Source: an uncultured Chloroflexota bacterium | GTDB taxonomy: Bacteria > Chloroflexota > Anaerolineae > Anaerolineales > Anaerolineaceae | Direction of reading: 5' to 3' | Length of the DNA: 64,000 bases | NCBI GenBank assembly: GCA_902786265.1 | Contig: CADACE010000004.1 | Location: 1-64,000, forward strand | Part shown: in pieces, positions 25,329-32,458 of the stretch | Numbering within the stretch: position 1 is the first letter of the stretch | Layout of the letters: each line of letters begins with the position of its first letter | Made by a program: the position numbers and the translations under genes | The notes under the pieces: generated by a model | Databases searched by the model: none | What the model was told of the DNA's origin: nothing | What the model saw: the letters and a program-made list of their open reading frames with translations, nothing else

Positions 25329-25663
25329 ACGACAATGCAGCAATGCCGATCGGTATCATCGATGTCGCACTGTCATTTCCTGATGTTCTTGGGAAAGTGA
25401 AGGAAGAGCTGATCCACTGCGTCATATCCGGAGAAGATCCGGAATCCATGCTCCCTGAACAGCTCCGCTTATGGTGTGAAAAACATTCCATAACCGGGAA
25501 AGTCCGGTACCGCTACGAGGGAACCGTAGATTTCGGACGGAATGAAACCGCATATGTCGGAACCGGCAGCTGGTACAGAAGCGGAGATGATCTGTGTGAA
25601 CCGTTCCTCGAGTTTTATGCGGGTAAGAACGAAGAACCGGATGAAGAGGACATCCCGTTCTGA
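25325..25663 (+). CDS. unknown protein with SSB-like C-terminal tip
   Basis: 112 residues from the ATG overlapping the DUF3846 stop, with CTGGAGG ahead. The body is not an OB-fold SSB as far as can be read; it has an N-terminal helix (LGKVKEELIHCVI) and a beta-rich second half (KVRYRYEGTVDFG). The last residues, EEPDEEDIPF, reproduce the acidic DIPF tail with which SSB recruits RecO, PriA, RecQ and other partners. It may therefore attract or compete for SSB-interacting proteins; this is inference. Confidence 0.6.
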   Translation: MNDNAAMPIGIIDVALSFPDVLGKVKEELIHCVISGEDPESMLPEQLRLWCEKHSITGKVRYRYEGTVDFGRNETAYVGTGSWYRSGDDLCEPFLEFYAGKNEEPDEEDIPF

Positions 25664-25672
25664 ATGAAACCA

Positions 25673-25712
25673 AACCGGCCGTACAGATAAACAAACCTGT
25701 ACGGCCGGTTTT
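25673..25712 (+). terminator. intercistronic terminator-like hairpin
   Basis: AACCGGCCGTACAG pairs perfectly with CTGTACGGCCGGTT, a 14-base-pair stem, followed by TTTTGTATTTAA. Confidence 0.88.
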
Positions 25713-25748
25713 GTATTTAACGACAGCAGTCAAAGGAGAAGATTACAC

Positions 25749-26255
25749 ATGGAAGACAATAGTGTGTGGGGATACAACGCCATTTACGGCAAAAAGAAGC
25801 CGGAATACCATGAATCTTTCGGCAGGGATATGCGGGATGCGCTGAATTACCTGTGCGCAAGGGTGAAGCGTTCCGGCGATTTCTGGAACGCGCTGCACAC
25901 GGCATCGGCCATGTACGGTGTCAACTGCAACGATCTCAGGAACAACTTTGAGAAGCGGAAGAAAGCCGGAATCGAAAGGAAAAAGGCCTGGCGGAGAGAA
26001 AACGAAAGATGGTTCGCGGTCCGGTACTCGCCGGATATGCCCGGTGAACAGGAAACCGGTTGGATGCTGATCAAGGAGACTGATCCGGCAAAAGCCAGTC
26101 AGACGGTCATGAAACGGAGAAAAAACCCGGATTGTACAATTTCAATTGAAGCATGTCTGCCTTTCAAGACCAAAGATGAAGCGGTGAATTATGCGTCGGC
26201 ATGGGATAAGGAGCATGCGGTCCGTCAGCTGCCTCTTTGGGATTTTGCAGGATGA
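25749..26255 (+). CDS. hypothetical protein with C-terminal QLPLW
   Basis: 168 residues; AAAGGAGAAG precedes the ATG. A helical, basic middle (NNFEKRKKAGIERKKAWRRE) suggests nucleic acid contact. A beta-rich domain follows, and the end reads RQLPLWDFAG, with QLPLW at 160-164 resembling a clamp-binding motif with Trp in place of Phe. Family not recognised. Confidence 0.5.
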   Translation: MEDNSVWGYNAIYGKKKPEYHESFGRDMRDALNYLCARVKRSGDFWNALHTASAMYGVNCNDLRNNFEKRKKAGIERKKAWRRENERWFAVRYSPDMPGEQETGWMLIKETDPAKASQTVMKRRKNPDCTISIEACLPFKTKDEAVNYASAWDKEHAVRQLPLWDFAG

Positions 26256-26276
26256 ACTGAGAGAAAGGAAGCAATT

Positions 26277-26828
26277 ATGTACAGCGATATGATCGAAAAT
26301 GCCGCGGCGGTACTCTCCGAAAAAAGCGGCTGGAATCACAAACAGTCCGTTGAGTATATCGAAGACATGATTTTTAACAGCGATGAGGACATTCCGGGTC
26401 TGCTGACGTCCATTATGAATGGCTCATTCACGTTCTATCCTCCGGTAAGGATCCGCCGGGGAATTGCCAAACGTGGAAAGCGTGACCTGTGGAAGGCTCC
26501 GCGCTGGGTGCAGGAGGCAAAGATTCTCGGGATCACCGAGCAGGATTTGGATGAGCTTCATGATGCGCGGCGGGATTATTTCTGCCGACGGCATACGCCT
26601 GAGGAGCGGATGAACGCGGACATCCGGATGGACAGATTCTTCAGGCAGATGGATGCCGAACAGAACCGTCATTACGCAAGACTCGATGAATATGGTTTCT
26701 GGGGCGCCGGCATGAAGGAACTTTTCTACGGCATTCTTTCGAAGCAGTCAAAATCCGAAAAGGATTGGAAAAGGGATGTGGAGAAGGAGCTGATGGCTGA
26801 AGATATTTATGCTCTGAAAGTCCATTAG
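26277..26828 (+). CDS. hypothetical protein
   Basis: 183 residues behind GAGAAAGGAAG. Helical, strongly charged, with a basic stretch (VRIRRGIAKRGKRDLWKAPR) and an Asp/Arg-rich helix (MDRFFRQMDAEQNRHY). No recognised domain. It lies 21 bases after the previous gene; two terminator-like hairpins follow. Confidence 0.5.
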   Translation: MYSDMIENAAAVLSEKSGWNHKQSVEYIEDMIFNSDEDIPGLLTSIMNGSFTFYPPVRIRRGIAKRGKRDLWKAPRWVQEAKILGITEQDLDELHDARRDYFCRRHTPEERMNADIRMDRFFRQMDAEQNRHYARLDEYGFWGAGMKELFYGILSKQSKSEKDWKRDVEKELMAEDIYALKVH

Positions 26829-26845
26829 TCGTTATATTACACAAG

Positions 26846-26886
26846 AAAGCGGGCCGATTTCCAAGAACAAATCGTCCCGCTTTTCT
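26846..26886 (+). terminator. intercistronic terminator-like hairpin
   Basis: GCGGG-CGATTT pairs with AAATCG-CCCGC (one mismatch), with an AAA arm ahead and a TTTTCTT tail. Confidence 0.8.
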
Positions 26887-26907
26887 TATCTGCTTTGGAA
26901 AAGGTCA

Positions 26908-26943
26908 GAACAGAGAATCTGAAGAACGGATTCTCTGTTCTTT
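26908..26943 (+). terminator. second intercistronic terminator-like hairpin
   Basis: GAACAGAGAATC pairs perfectly with GATTCTCTGTTC and is followed by TTTG. It ends 14 bases before the SprT-like start codon, and the ribosome site lies in between. Confidence 0.75.
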
Positions 26944-26957
26944 GTTAGGAGGAAACA

Positions 26958-27539
26958 ATGACCATAGCAATAATACAAACCATCCTGCCGATATTCCTTG
27001 AGGAAGAATCACAGGATACAGAAGTCACGTCCATCCTGAATGAACGGCTGGAACGTTCACTGCGCGAGTGTGAGATGATTTGCGATCACGCCGGCATTAA
27101 AACCGGAAAGATCACTGGAATCCGGGTAAATCCGCTGCTGAGATCCGCCTGGGGGAGATGCATTACGGATAGGATAAACGGGACACACAGGATCGAAATT
27201 AACGAAGCGCTTCTGGATGATGCTGTTCCGGATCTTTCCCTGAAGAGGACGATCATCCATGAACTGTGTCATACAGTGAAGGACGGTCATGGCCATAAGA
27301 AGGGATGGCGCGAAGCTGCTGACCGGCTGAAGAAAGTATACGGGCTTCAGCTTTCGCCGGCAAATTCGGCGGAAGATCTTTCAGTTCCGAGAAAACTGTC
27401 TCAGGATCCTGTAATCCGGTATGTCTTCCGCTGCACAGACTGCGGACAGATTATACAGCGAAGCAGACGCTCAAAATTTGTGGAAAACCCGGAAAGATAT
27501 CGCTGCGGAAACTGCGGCGGTACATTTGAACAATTGTAA
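26958..27539 (+). CDS. SprT-like zinc metalloprotease-family protein
   Basis: 193 residues behind TTAGGAGG. The zincin motif HELCHTVKDGHGHKKGW (about residues 98-114) is the SprT/Spartan signature. A C-terminal zinc ribbon follows (RCTDCGQ, then RCGNCGG). Eukaryotic relatives cut DNA-protein crosslinks; bacterial SprT-like proteins on mobile elements may act similarly, for example on stalled or covalent protein-DNA complexes. The last gene of the plus-strand run. Confidence 0.85.
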   Translation: MTIAIIQTILPIFLEEESQDTEVTSILNERLERSLRECEMICDHAGIKTGKITGIRVNPLLRSAWGRCITDRINGTHRIEINEALLDDAVPDLSLKRTIIHELCHTVKDGHGHKKGWREAADRLKKVYGLQLSPANSAEDLSVPRKLSQDPVIRYVFRCTDCGQIIQRSRRSKFVENPERYRCGNCGGTFEQL

Positions 27540-27540
27540 T

Positions 27541-27577
27541 AATCATGCCGGCTGGATTTTTCCAGCCGGCATGATTT
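27541..27577. terminator. bidirectional terminator between convergent genes
   Basis: AATCATGCCGGCTGG pairs perfectly with CCAGCCGGCATGATT, a 15-bp stem between the plus-strand SprT-like gene and the minus-strand amidase gene. Confidence 0.85.
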
Positions 27578-27596
27578 CAAACGAGAAAAAAAGATG

Positions 27597-28433
27597 CTAA
27601 TTTGATCTGCCAGTAAAAAATTTTGCCTCTGGAAAAGCCGGTCCCGGATCTACGGAAGCCTGCTGAATGTCGGAGTGTCCCAGAATTATGAGTTCGCCAT
27701 ATCGCTGTTCCAGGTCTGCGATTAGTTCTTCAAGTACCATCAGCTGTATTTTCGAAAAGGCCTCATAATACCGGCTGGCATGATAGAGCGGATCGATTCC
27801 GTCATAAATATAGATCTCAGAATCCTTTGGAATCGGATTATGAAAGATATCTGTATACCAGTCATCTTTCGGAAATACCGGACCGGCATTTTCCAGCTCT
27901 ATCGCAATGGTGGTTTCTTCGGGGTCGAAGAAATAACCTTTGTTGCCGCATAATTTATCCGGACAGTTTCCGCAGAGTTCATCGCTCCAGTAACAGCCGA
28001 TGTGGAAAGCCGAATATATTTCCGGAACCGACTGAATAACGCTTCCGTCCCTGTTTATTATGTAATGAGCTGAAGTACCCGGATATTGATTCTGCCACCA
28101 GGAGTAAGCACTTCGAGAGGAACCGTTGGTGTAGTGGATCACGACGCCGTGGATATCTGTATCGTTCAGCCTCCTTGAAAAATTGCAGGAAGGCTTGACC
28201 TCGACCTGAAATTCATTCTCATCAAGATCACTTACAAATGTGTGTTCGTTCAGTTCATATATATCGATCCCGTAATCCCTGTGAGACATGCAGTATGCAT
28301 AGTAATCTTTTGTTTCCGGGCGGGCATCATCCGGAATTCTCTCCGTATGATTTTCTGAATAGACAATTTGAAAATTTAAGAGGGCCAGCAATACTGTCCC
28401 TGCCAGAAAACGAATAAATAATTTTGCCTTCAT
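27597..28433 (-). CDS. N-acetylmuramoyl-L-alanine amidase (Amidase_2)
   Basis: 278 residues from the ATG that gives a signal peptide (AKLFIRFLAGTVLLALLNF). The amidase_2/PGRP fold is shown by GVVIHYTNG (first zinc His), SAHYIINRDGSV, AFHIGC and LIILGHSDIQ followed by DPGPAF. It should cut the lactyl-peptide bond of peptidoglycan outside the membrane, perhaps opening the wall for a transfer apparatus. The ribosome site is weak; a TTG start 51 bases upstream is the alternative. Confidence 0.85.
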   Translation of the reverse strand: MKAKLFIRFLAGTVLLALLNFQIVYSENHTERIPDDARPETKDYYAYCMSHRDYGIDIYELNEHTFVSDLDENEFQVEVKPSCNFSRRLNDTDIHGVVIHYTNGSSRSAYSWWQNQYPGTSAHYIINRDGSVIQSVPEIYSAFHIGCYWSDELCGNCPDKLCGNKGYFFDPEETTIAIELENAGPVFPKDDWYTDIFHNPIPKDSEIYIYDGIDPLYHASRYYEAFSKIQLMVLEELIADLEQRYGELIILGHSDIQQASVDPGPAFPEAKFFTGRSN

Positions 28434-28513
28434 GCCGGAAGAATACAAACCCTGTCTGTATTCAGTGGCCTGCGGCAGAAGCAAATACTGAGAAATTTAT
28501 TTCATAAAAGAAC

Positions 28514-28554
28514 AAAAAAGGCCGCTGAACAAGGAGGAAGTGTTCAGCGGCCTT
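28514..28554 (-). terminator. terminator of the His-rich peptide gene
   Basis: AAGGCCGCTGAACA pairs perfectly with TGTTCAGCGGCCTT (14 pairs), and on the minus strand it is followed by a run of T residues. Confidence 0.9.
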
Positions 28555-28615
28555 ATCTAAATGTTGCAGATCATCTCAGCGGATGGCTATCTTTCCTTTG
28601 CCATCTTTGCCATTG

Positions 28616-28783
28616 TTACCAGCGATGGCAGTGATGATGGTGATGATGACAGCAGTGATGATGGTGATGACCCATCCCCCAGCTGCCGAAACCACCGCAG
28701 TGATGATGGTGATGATGGCACCGGCCTGAGAACAGGGAGCCAATGGATGACAGCACAATAATGAAAATGATGAAACCGAACAT
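28616..28783 (-). CDS. His/Cys-rich single-pass membrane peptide under a manganese riboswitch
   Basis: 55 residues from the ATG behind GAAGGAG. Residues 1-19 form one membrane helix (MFGFIIFIIVLSSIGSLF). The remainder has three His clusters of 6, 5 and 6 flanked by Cys (RCHHHHHHCGG and GHHHHHCCHHHHHHCHRW), 18 His in all. The His and Cys clusters must bind transition metal. The gene sits alone between a yybP-ykoY riboswitch with its own promoter and a strong terminator, so expression should respond to manganese. Likely role: membrane metal buffer, chaperone or efflux accessory; this is inference. Confidence 0.8.
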   Translation of the reverse strand: MFGFIIFIIVLSSIGSLFSGRCHHHHHHCGGFGSWGMGHHHHHCCHHHHHHCHRW

Positions 28784-28830
28784 TGTTATTCTCCTTCTGC
28801 GGATTATCCCGCGCTGTTGTCGCCGTGAAT

Positions 28831-28875
28831 AAAAAAACGAGGCTTTTATCACGACGCTAGTCGTATAAAAGTCTC
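28831..28875 (-). terminator. expression-platform terminator of the riboswitch
   Basis: Minus strand: GAG-CTTTTAT-CGAC pairs with GTCG-ATAAAAG-CTC with small mismatches, followed by GTTTTTTT. The 5' arm reuses the last bases of the aptamer, so metal binding and termination compete. Confidence 0.8.
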
Positions 28876-28961
28876 GCCTGTTATGCCTGGCCGGGTGATC
28901 ATCGAATCACCGTATTGACGGCGGGGGCTCCGCTTTTTGCGGTTGGCTACTCCCTTTCTTC
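28866..28961 (-). ncRNA. yybP-ykoY manganese riboswitch
   Basis: Read on the minus strand, the aptamer has the family hallmarks: AAAGGGAGTAGCC at the 5' side and GGCGAGACTTTT closing at the 3' side. In between come a P2 hairpin (CCGCAAAAAGCGG) and the conserved GTCAATACGGTGA paired to TCACCCGGC. These match the Mn2+-sensing yybP-ykoY class, which usually turns on efflux genes (MntP, YoaB/YkoY). It is preceded by a good promoter and followed by a terminator and the His-rich gene. Confidence 0.88.
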
Positions 28962-28968
28962 ATTTTTT

Positions 28969-28997
28969 ATAATACCCTCTTTTTTCCCGGATTTCAA
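28969..28997 (-). promoter_or_regulatory. promoter of the riboswitch/His-rich unit
   Basis: TTGAAA and TATTAT are separated by 17 bases on the minus strand, placing the start of transcription at the first bases of the aptamer. Confidence 0.75.
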
Positions 28998-29051
28998 GTA
29001 TTTATCAGCCATTCTAATCAGTTTCTAACCTAATGGCAGATTTATATTTTC

Positions 29052-29963
29052 CTAAAATACAGGCTTCGCGAAGATCACACGCCGGTTCAGATAACCGCCC
29101 TCCACGGATTCATTTTCACAGGTAATCAGAACAAGGCTGTTTTCTTCCCTTTCAGCGATCGAAGCCATCTTATCAATATCATCCGGCGCCAGAAGCTCAT
29201 TGGCAAAGACACGGAATGTCCTGAGATCGCTCCCAATTCCGGAAACGGCGATCAGCTCGTTCAGCTCCAGCGTGCCGAGAAGCGCGAAGGGGCCGTATTC
29301 CGTATCATTCAGCGTGTTGTGGGCAGCCACAACGCTGAAGCCTTCACCGGGCAGCGCTGAGCCTTCAAGTACTCCGCCGCGGTCATCCAGCCATTCAACA
29401 GCCCAGGAATTGCCGTCCATGGGAACGCTGACGAGCTCCGAATCCAAATCAAGGGAAGGGATCATCAGGCGCATCCCCACATCCGTATACCGCAGATCCT
29501 TCGGCTGTACCGAAAGTGCTGCCGGGAACAGGGAAGAGAATCCGGTGGCGGGCAGCATACACTCATCACACAGCCGGAAAAACTGCAGGTTATCATCAGG
29601 ATAAGAAGGAGAAGGAGAGGATGCTCTCACTGCCAAACGCAGCCTGGAATTTTCAAGAAGTATGCCGTAATATTCCAGAAATTGAGAATCATCCAGGATC
29701 CTTTCCCTAAATATGAGTATCTGCTTGTCATAGGGAATCCCTTTTTCTTTCTCAATTAATCTTTTGACATTCCTAACTGTATCAATGCGGTCTACTTCAA
29801 GCGTTATTGTTTCACTGGTCGGATCAATCTCGACTATTATATGAATAGAGTTGCTTGCTTCTGAGATAGAGATACCGAAAAAAGCAAACAACACAACTGC
29901 ATATAAGAACATCTTTCTGCTGAATACCGAACTTCTGAATTTGCTTCCTGCCCGCTGTAACAT
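29052..29963 (-). CDS. secreted ubiquitin-like domain fused to a sortase
   Basis: 303 residues behind AAGGAAGG. Residues 18-36 form a signal peptide or anchor. Residues 40-113 align with eukaryotic ubiquitin (ETITLEVDRIDTVRNVK, then KGIPYDKQILIF and the DD...L..Y pattern), with about 30 identities over 76 positions by eye but no terminal Gly-Gly. An LPATG motif lies at 137-141. Residues 157-303 form a sortase domain with His215 (VVAAHNT), Cys282 (LITCEN) and Arg294/295 (NRRVIFA). It should be an outward-facing transpeptidase; the ubiquitin-like domain may bind the substrate or partner. The LPATG-before-sortase arrangement is known in some other sortases. Confidence 0.82.
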   Translation of the reverse strand: MLQRAGSKFRSSVFSRKMFLYAVVLFAFFGISISEASNSIHIIVEIDPTSETITLEVDRIDTVRNVKRLIEKEKGIPYDKQILIFRERILDDSQFLEYYGILLENSRLRLAVRASSPSPSYPDDNLQFFRLCDECMLPATGFSSLFPAALSVQPKDLRYTDVGMRLMIPSLDLDSELVSVPMDGNSWAVEWLDDRGGVLEGSALPGEGFSVVAAHNTLNDTEYGPFALLGTLELNELIAVSGIGSDLRTFRVFANELLAPDDIDKMASIAEREENSLVLITCENESVEGGYLNRRVIFAKPVF

Positions 29964-30149
29964 TTGAATCCTTCCTTATCTGTTTTGAGTCTTTCAAAAC
30001 TCACCTGATCCATATTGAAGACATAAAAAACCCTTTGGTAATTTGTGCATGAAACATGCCCAAAAGGAACAAATCATCAAAAACAATAAGGCATTCTACT
30101 GAGTTTCTTACCCGTCCCAATAGAAAATACATGCTTGAGTAATGAATGA

Positions 30150-30761
30150 TTACCATAGCATTATTATCGGCTTTGACGCAATAGTTTCCGGTATCCAGCC
30201 AACGATTTTCTGTGTATCAGAGTTGATTTTCCACCATATGGTCCCTGATAGGCAAACAGGACCGTCAAGGAGATAAACCTTATCCCCCGATCTCACATTT
30301 CCAATGATAATGTCAGGGTCCTCAGGCTGGTACCTGACATTGATTTCCGCGGAATATCTTCCGGGAAAATCTATAACAGCCATATTTCCCGCTGTAATTT
30401 TCAAGTCGGAAGTACAGGAAACAGTCACAGTTGCAGTTGGTGACGGTGTCTTCATCTTCAAAGCTGATTTTTCCGGCGTTGATGTATCTGTTATTACAGC
30501 ATGAGGTGTAAGATCTACTGCTCCGTGATCGTTTATTTCCGGCAAAATGAAATAATCTTCTGATTTTCCTGAAACAATCGGTATAGCTGTCGGTGAAAAG
30601 ACAATTTCTGAATTTCTCACGGTTCCGATCAGCTCTCCTGTGATCATTGTGACGATGAAAACGGCAAAGAGTATTATGATCGCCCGCTTCGGATTATGCA
30701 TCAGATGATCCATACACAGGTAGATCAGCTTCATCAGAATGTTTCCGTTGTCCTTGTTCAT
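30150..30761 (-). CDS. membrane-anchored protein with SH3-like domain
   Basis: 203 residues. An N-terminal membrane helix (AIIILFAVFIVTMITGELIG) follows a short cytoplasmic basic segment. A Pro/Thr-rich linker (TPSPTATVTV) leads to a bacterial SH3-like domain at about 140-195 (NVRYQPEDPDIIIGNVRSG, then WWKINSDTQKIVGWI). SH3 domains of this type bind peptidoglycan. The start overlaps the deacetylase stop by four bases. It fits a cell-wall remodelling module. Confidence 0.7.
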   Translation of the reverse strand: MNKDNGNILMKLIYLCMDHLMHNPKRAIIILFAVFIVTMITGELIGTVRNSEIVFSPTAIPIVSGKSEDYFILPEINDHGAVDLTPHAVITDTSTPEKSALKMKTPSPTATVTVSCTSDLKITAGNMAVIDFPGRYSAEINVRYQPEDPDIIIGNVRSGDKVYLLDGPVCLSGTIWWKINSDTQKIVGWIPETIASKPIIMLW

Positions 30762-31516
30762 TTTTCATCTCCGGGAAGAAATAATGCAGTGAAGTCTTCG
30801 AGCGTCATATCTGATGTCACAGGGTGCCTTGAAAAATAACAGGGATTCTGAGATGCGCTGACGGGAATCTGTCCGAGGCCCGCTCCGGAAAGATAGCCGC
30901 ATTTCCAGACCTTTGTGATTACAGTTTCATCCGCGTTCCCATAAGGGTAGGCAAAGGAAACGACATCTGACAAAGGAATGCCTGTCATCGCTGCGATCAG
31001 ATTCCGTGAGCCGCAGATCTCATAATCAAGATCCTCATGGTTCAACAGATCCGAATGCGTCATTGAATGGCTGCCGATTTCCCATCCGGCATCATGCAGA
31101 TCACGTATCATTTCCGCGGTGAGGTTTTTCGGCGAATCGATCTTTGATGCGACCAGATAGGTCGTTGCAGGAAATCCATAAACGGAAAGAACCGGAAACG
31201 CGTAAGTGTAAACATCTGGATATCCGTCATCAAAAGTGATTACCGCAGTCTTCCCTGTGATTTCTCCCCCGGAAAATCTCTGAAACATTTCGCTTACAGT
31301 CAGACATTCATATCCGTTTTCCTGCAGCCATCTGATCTGTTCCTCAAATCCTGCAAGGGGAACCACATAAGGATTATTCTGATCTGTTACTGCCTCCGTT
31401 ACGTTATGGTACAGCAGTACTTTTACCGTAGATTCTTTCGGCAAATCGGTATCCGAATAACAGCAGTTGATCGGATAAAGGATTAGAATAAACACTAAAA
31501 TAAAGATTCTTCTCAT
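30758..31516 (-). CDS. polysaccharide deacetylase (NodB family)
   Basis: 252 residues with a short signal peptide. The NodB signature is clear: VLLYHNVTE (N-terminal strand), AVITFDDGYPDVYTYAFPVL (catalytic Asp and metal Asp) and GSHSMTHSDL (metal His pair). These enzymes remove acetyl groups from peptidoglycan or surface polysaccharide, a change that affects lysozyme or amidase sensitivity. Same direction and close spacing with the SH3 and amidase genes suggest one cell-wall module. Confidence 0.85.
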   Translation of the reverse strand: MRRIFILVFILILYPINCCYSDTDLPKESTVKVLLYHNVTEAVTDQNNPYVVPLAGFEEQIRWLQENGYECLTVSEMFQRFSGGEITGKTAVITFDDGYPDVYTYAFPVLSVYGFPATTYLVASKIDSPKNLTAEMIRDLHDAGWEIGSHSMTHSDLLNHEDLDYEICGSRNLIAAMTGIPLSDVVSFAYPYGNADETVITKVWKCGYLSGAGLGQIPVSASQNPCYFSRHPVTSDMTLEDFTALFLPGDEK

Positions 31517-31542
31517 AAAATCATTTTCCTGCCGGCCGGTAC

Positions 31543-32217
31543 TCAGCTGTTTACGATCAGGACAGCGTACAGAATGGTTGTCAGGATCGAGAACCAGGGC
31601 AGAAGGGGAATGAACCTGTTATCCGATAATTTCTGTTTGCGGATTGTCTTTACCAATATGACATGAACAGCTGCTGCGAGAACAAGGATCAAAGCAAAGC
31701 AACCCCAGTAGAGGTAACAATTCGAATACCCGATAAGTGCTGATGCCATGGCCCCGTAAACTGTATCGCCTCCGCCATAGGACACCCTGCGGAAAAAGAG
31801 CCATTCCGTAACCGCCAGTATGGATCCGGCGCAGATCCCGGCAAGAAGACCGAATAAACCGTTTGTCATCCCCCATGTAATGCATCCGATTGGAATGAAC
31901 AGCAGCAGGCCCGGAAGCATTTCAAGATAAAAATTGTGTGAAAACAGATCCACAAGACCGATAAGGGAGCTGTAGAGAAACACATAAAGAAGGAAAAACA
32001 GTCTCTCCAATGGAATTGGCTTGTGCGAATAAAACAAAATTGAAACCCCGGCAAATCCGGTTATGCAGACCAGTGTCCAGATTATTCTGCCTTTTTCACA
32101 GATCTCGTCATCTTCAGTCTGTTTTAATTCGGAGAAAACTGTTTTTCTGCCAATAAAGAAAGCCGCAGCTGACATACCGATTGAAACAATATAGAAAAGG
32201 AGTTTTCCTGTCACCAT
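31543..32217 (-). CDS. A24-family prepilin peptidase-like protein, copy 1
   Basis: 224 residues, about seven membrane helices. The two aspartyl motifs of type IV prepilin peptidases are present: SLIGLVDLFSHNF (first Asp) and YGGGDTVYGAMASALIG (GxGD Asp). There is no cytoplasmic methylase domain, as in the archaeal and TadV-like members. It should cleave class III-type signal peptides. A second such gene is at 33513-34115. Confidence 0.75.
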   Translation of the reverse strand: MVTGKLLFYIVSIGMSAAAFFIGRKTVFSELKQTEDDEICEKGRIIWTLVCITGFAGVSILFYSHKPIPLERLFFLLYVFLYSSLIGLVDLFSHNFYLEMLPGLLLFIPIGCITWGMTNGLFGLLAGICAGSILAVTEWLFFRRVSYGGGDTVYGAMASALIGYSNCYLYWGCFALILVLAAAVHVILVKTIRKQKLSDNRFIPLLPWFSILTTILYAVLIVNS

Positions 32218-32441
32218 GACAAATCTCCCGAAGACCCGGATTCTGAAAAGATCATTTCTTCATCCGACGGGTTTTGAATGTCCCGGATGCTGGTGCTTTC
32301 AGAAAAGCTTTCATCAAGAGCTTTCATTGCCTTGGTGATCAGAGCACTGTTTGAATTTCCTGTTATGCTGGTCAGGATCAAAAAAGCCGTCATGGCAATC
32401 AGAATAAAACCGAATGCCGGGCCCATATCATTATTGGTCAT
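32211..32441 (-). CDS. small membrane protein
   Basis: 76 residues. One membrane helix (FGFILIAMTAFLILTSIT), then a polar, acidic tail. It overlaps the prepilin peptidase gene by seven bases and follows the VirB2-like gene. It could be a minor pilin-like or accessory component, but no signal of either class is convincing. Confidence 0.5.
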   Translation of the reverse strand: MTNNDMGPAFGFILIAMTAFLILTSITGNSNSALITKAMKALDESFSESTSIRDIQNPSDEEMIFSESGSSGDLSW

Positions 32442-32458
32442 TATTTATCCGCCTTTTT

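Noticed and set aside
28561..28761. plus-strand acidic frame (DGDDDSSDDGDD)
   Set aside because: It is the antisense of the His-rich peptide gene, which has the promoter, riboswitch and ribosome site.
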